A stretch of 64,000 nt of DNA from contig NZ_CP036276.1 of NCBI RefSeq assembly GCF_007747995.1, positions 3,401,001 through 3,465,000 of the forward strand, read 5' to 3'. Positions 62,770 through 64,000 of the stretch are shown here, in pieces; positions within the stretch are counted from its first letter, which is position 1; every line of letters starts with the position of its first letter. The notes under the pieces were generated by a model. The model searched no databases, was not told where the DNA came from, and saw nothing but the letters and a program-made list of their open reading frames with translations. The DNA comes from Symmachiella dynata (GTDB lineage Bacteria > Planctomycetota > Planctomycetia > Planctomycetales > Planctomycetaceae). A program made the position numbers and the translations under genes.

Positions 62770-63851
62770 ACGGCGTTCCTCCGTCGCAACGCCCAGAGTA
62801 TGACGGCCAAGTCGACATGCGACTTTCCTGCCCCTGTTGTACTGGCGTCGATGTACACACCCGGACAACCGAGCGAGTGGAGCCGGACTTGCAGCATCTG
62901 ATCGCGCCAATCGTCGACCGCCACCGCCGGTCCGGTCGGTTTCGGCGGCCGGATGACGATCGGTGGACTGATCACCGTCGTTTCCAAACCGGAAACGAAT
63001 AGGTCCGCCAATCGATCGGCGGGAAGTTTGGGCATCACATTCAGCCAACCGCGCGCATCCTTGGCGTTATCTGGCGGCAGTGCCCAGGCGATTGGTTGTT
63101 CGAGTTCTTCGGCGAGACGTTTGGCAGTGCGAACCGCACCGTCACGGCCTGGCCATTTGCCATCTGGTTTCTCGTCCCGCTCTCCGATGACGATGATCTC
63201 ACGGTTGTGATCAACCCCGGACAACATGCCAACCAGATGATCCACACCACCACAATTGGACGGCCGCCCCAAGGTGCTAAGCCCAATCGTCAAAAGCGCT
63301 GCAGTGTCGCTTCCGCCTTCAACCAACAGAATCGGGCCTGCACCGGCATCCCAGTCGGCCGCGTACGTCAGCCCCGTGTGTCCACCCTTCATGCGAATTT
63401 TCGAGCCGTCCCGTCGCCGCGTGGCGATCCCAATAATTTGACCGCTCGCATCCTGTTCAGGGAAAGTCCAACAGAAACGTTCGACGTTCCAACCGACGCC
63501 GAGGGCAGCAAGTGCCGTAGCGGAGACGCCCAATTCGCCGGCCAACCGCTGACGATGTTCTTCAGCACCATTGGCGAACCGGTCCACCAATGCGGGCCAG
63601 TCCTGTGTCGGCGAAGTCGAACGAGTCGATGGCCGTATACGCACTGGAGGTGGCGGATTCCGGTCATACGGATCGTCATCCAAGCGGTGTAGATATTGCC
63701 CACCGGCATTCACGCGCAGCGCACCGTCGGAGACGCGCCCGCACCAGACCACCTTCCGGTCGTTGGAAACCGAACAGTTGTCCGGTTTGCCGCAAACGGG
63801 GCAGGGATCACCGTGCGAAACACGCATCCAGTTGTCGGCGGGACTTACCAC
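62766..63851 (-). CDS. Phage TOPRIM primase with C-terminal P-loop
   Basis: 361 residues from a GTG at 63851 (AGAGG before it). Zinc-binding N-terminus: CPVCGKPDNCSVSNDRKVVW then C (Cys 17, 20, 26, 37). Then a linker with DWPALVDRFANGAEEHRQRL and FCWTFPEQDASGQIIGIATR. TOPRIM ~175-260: GPILLVEGGSDTAALLTIGL and IIVIGERDEKPDGKWPG. The last ~30 residues read CPGVYIDASTTGAGKSHVDL, a Walker A motif (GAGKS), then VILWALRRRN and stop. A lone P-loop at the extreme end of a primase is abnormal; it belongs to the helicase encoded next. First gene of the minus-strand prophage operon. Confidence 0.85.
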   Translation of the reverse strand: MVSPADNWMRVSHGDPCPVCGKPDNCSVSNDRKVVWCGRVSDGALRVNAGGQYLHRLDDDPYDRNPPPPVRIRPSTRSTSPTQDWPALVDRFANGAEEHRQRLAGELGVSATALAALGVGWNVERFCWTFPEQDASGQIIGIATRRRDGSKIRMKGGHTGLTYAADWDAGAGPILLVEGGSDTAALLTIGLSTLGRPSNCGGVDHLVGMLSGVDHNREIIVIGERDEKPDGKWPGRDGAVRTAKRLAEELEQPIAWALPPDNAKDARGWLNVMPKLPADRLADLFVSGLETTVISPPIVIRPPKPTGPAVAVDDWRDQMLQVRLHSLGCPGVYIDASTTGAGKSHVDLAVILWALRRRNAV

Positions 63852-64000
63852 GTCGTACCTCTCTCCAAGATTGCAATTGCCACCCCCGATTCATTCGGGG
63901 CTGTTTCCGTTCGCCCGAATGCTACGCAGAAAGGTGCGTTTGGATAAGTCGCTATTGCAAACTCATATGCGCCGCATATGCGCGGGACATGCGCCACACA
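63852..64000. promoter_or_regulatory. Upstream region of the prophage operon with iterated repeats
   Basis: Contains the palindrome CATATGCG-C-CGCATATG (63964-63980), and three near-copies of (C)ATATGCGC spaced ~11 bases (63964, 63975, and ACATGCGCC at ~63987). 11-base spacing puts them on one face of the helix, as for operators or iterons. The window ends here, so the true extent is unknown. Confidence 0.5.

Noticed and set aside
62770-63048. N-terminal extension of the helicase by ~93 codons
   Set aside because: It is a shadow of the primase end; the ATG at 62769 has GGAGG and an ATGA overlap.
1-64000. CRISPR arrays, rRNA and tRNA genes
   Set aside because: None found by reading: no regularly spaced 24-40 bp repeats and no rRNA or complete tRNA-like segments.

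Overview
The window reads as chromosomal DNA from a planctomycete of the Planctomycetia (Gimesia/Symmachiella-like; I cannot fix the genus). Evidence: an ECF sigma factor next to a 1494-residue Ser/Thr kinase with a WD40 tail and an N-terminal zinc-binding segment; a formylglycine-enzyme-like domain fused to a thioredoxin; a J-like 'ELWLGIP' domain fused to a retropepsin-like protease; a PEP-CTERM protein; and an integrase remnant with the planctomycete-type N-terminus.

Layout. (1) 0.1-4.8 kb: two YCII/DGPF-domain fusion proteins (YCII+VOC and YCII+DinB) and an ECF42-type sigma factor, the classic partner set, with a small membrane protein and a DUF4256 protein between them; a 60-bp direct repeat lies in front of each of those two. 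(2) 5.0-12.6 kb: a catabolic cassette, with an RraA-like protein divergent from a GntR/FCD regulator that is followed by three secreted enzymes (a beta-propeller glycosidase-like protein, an M14 peptidase+esterase fusion, and a SASA-type esterase). A palindrome sits in the divergent promoter. (3) 12.9-25.5 kb, all minus strand: the zinc-ribbon/FGE/thioredoxin fusion, the J-like/retropepsin protein, three small secreted proteins (one PEP-CTERM), the giant kinase and its ECF sigma factor.

(4) 25.6-26.1 kb is a scar in which an integrase N-terminus with a frameshift runs into an IS4 transposase fragment. (5) 26.3-34.7 kb is a type I restriction-modification operon read hsdR-hsdS-PIN-hsdM-wHTH, with four-base overlaps at hsdR/hsdS and PIN/hsdM. 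(6) 35.1-41.6 kb is patchy: decayed gene fragments, four small membrane-anchored proteins, a 902-bp IS5-family element with a TTA target duplication that splits a small zinc-finger gene, then holin-like and protease-like phage fragments. (7) 42.1-46.0 kb: a multi-TM patatin-like lipase and a secreted endonuclease/exonuclease/phosphatase.

(8) 47-64 kb is prophage-derived and mostly minus strand: TOPRIM primase, helicase, ParB-methyltransferase, DUF1937, zinc ribbons, HNH nuclease, terminase small and large subunits, plus a lysine-rich HARE-HTH protein on the plus strand. No portal, capsid or tail gene is visible. Cargo interrupts it: a SIR2-like giant protein beside terL, a DUF6731-like + four-TM pair, and a three-gene cassette of short peptide, graspetide-type ATP-grasp ligase and membrane protein. 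Regions 5 to 8 together look like a defence/accessory island grown on phage remains. The best candidates for something undescribed are the ATP-grasp cassette (54.8-56.6 kb), the DUF6731-like pair (57.2-58.5 kb), the SIR2 protein and the PIN gene inside the hsd operon. All functional statements come from motif recognition by eye; no searches were run.
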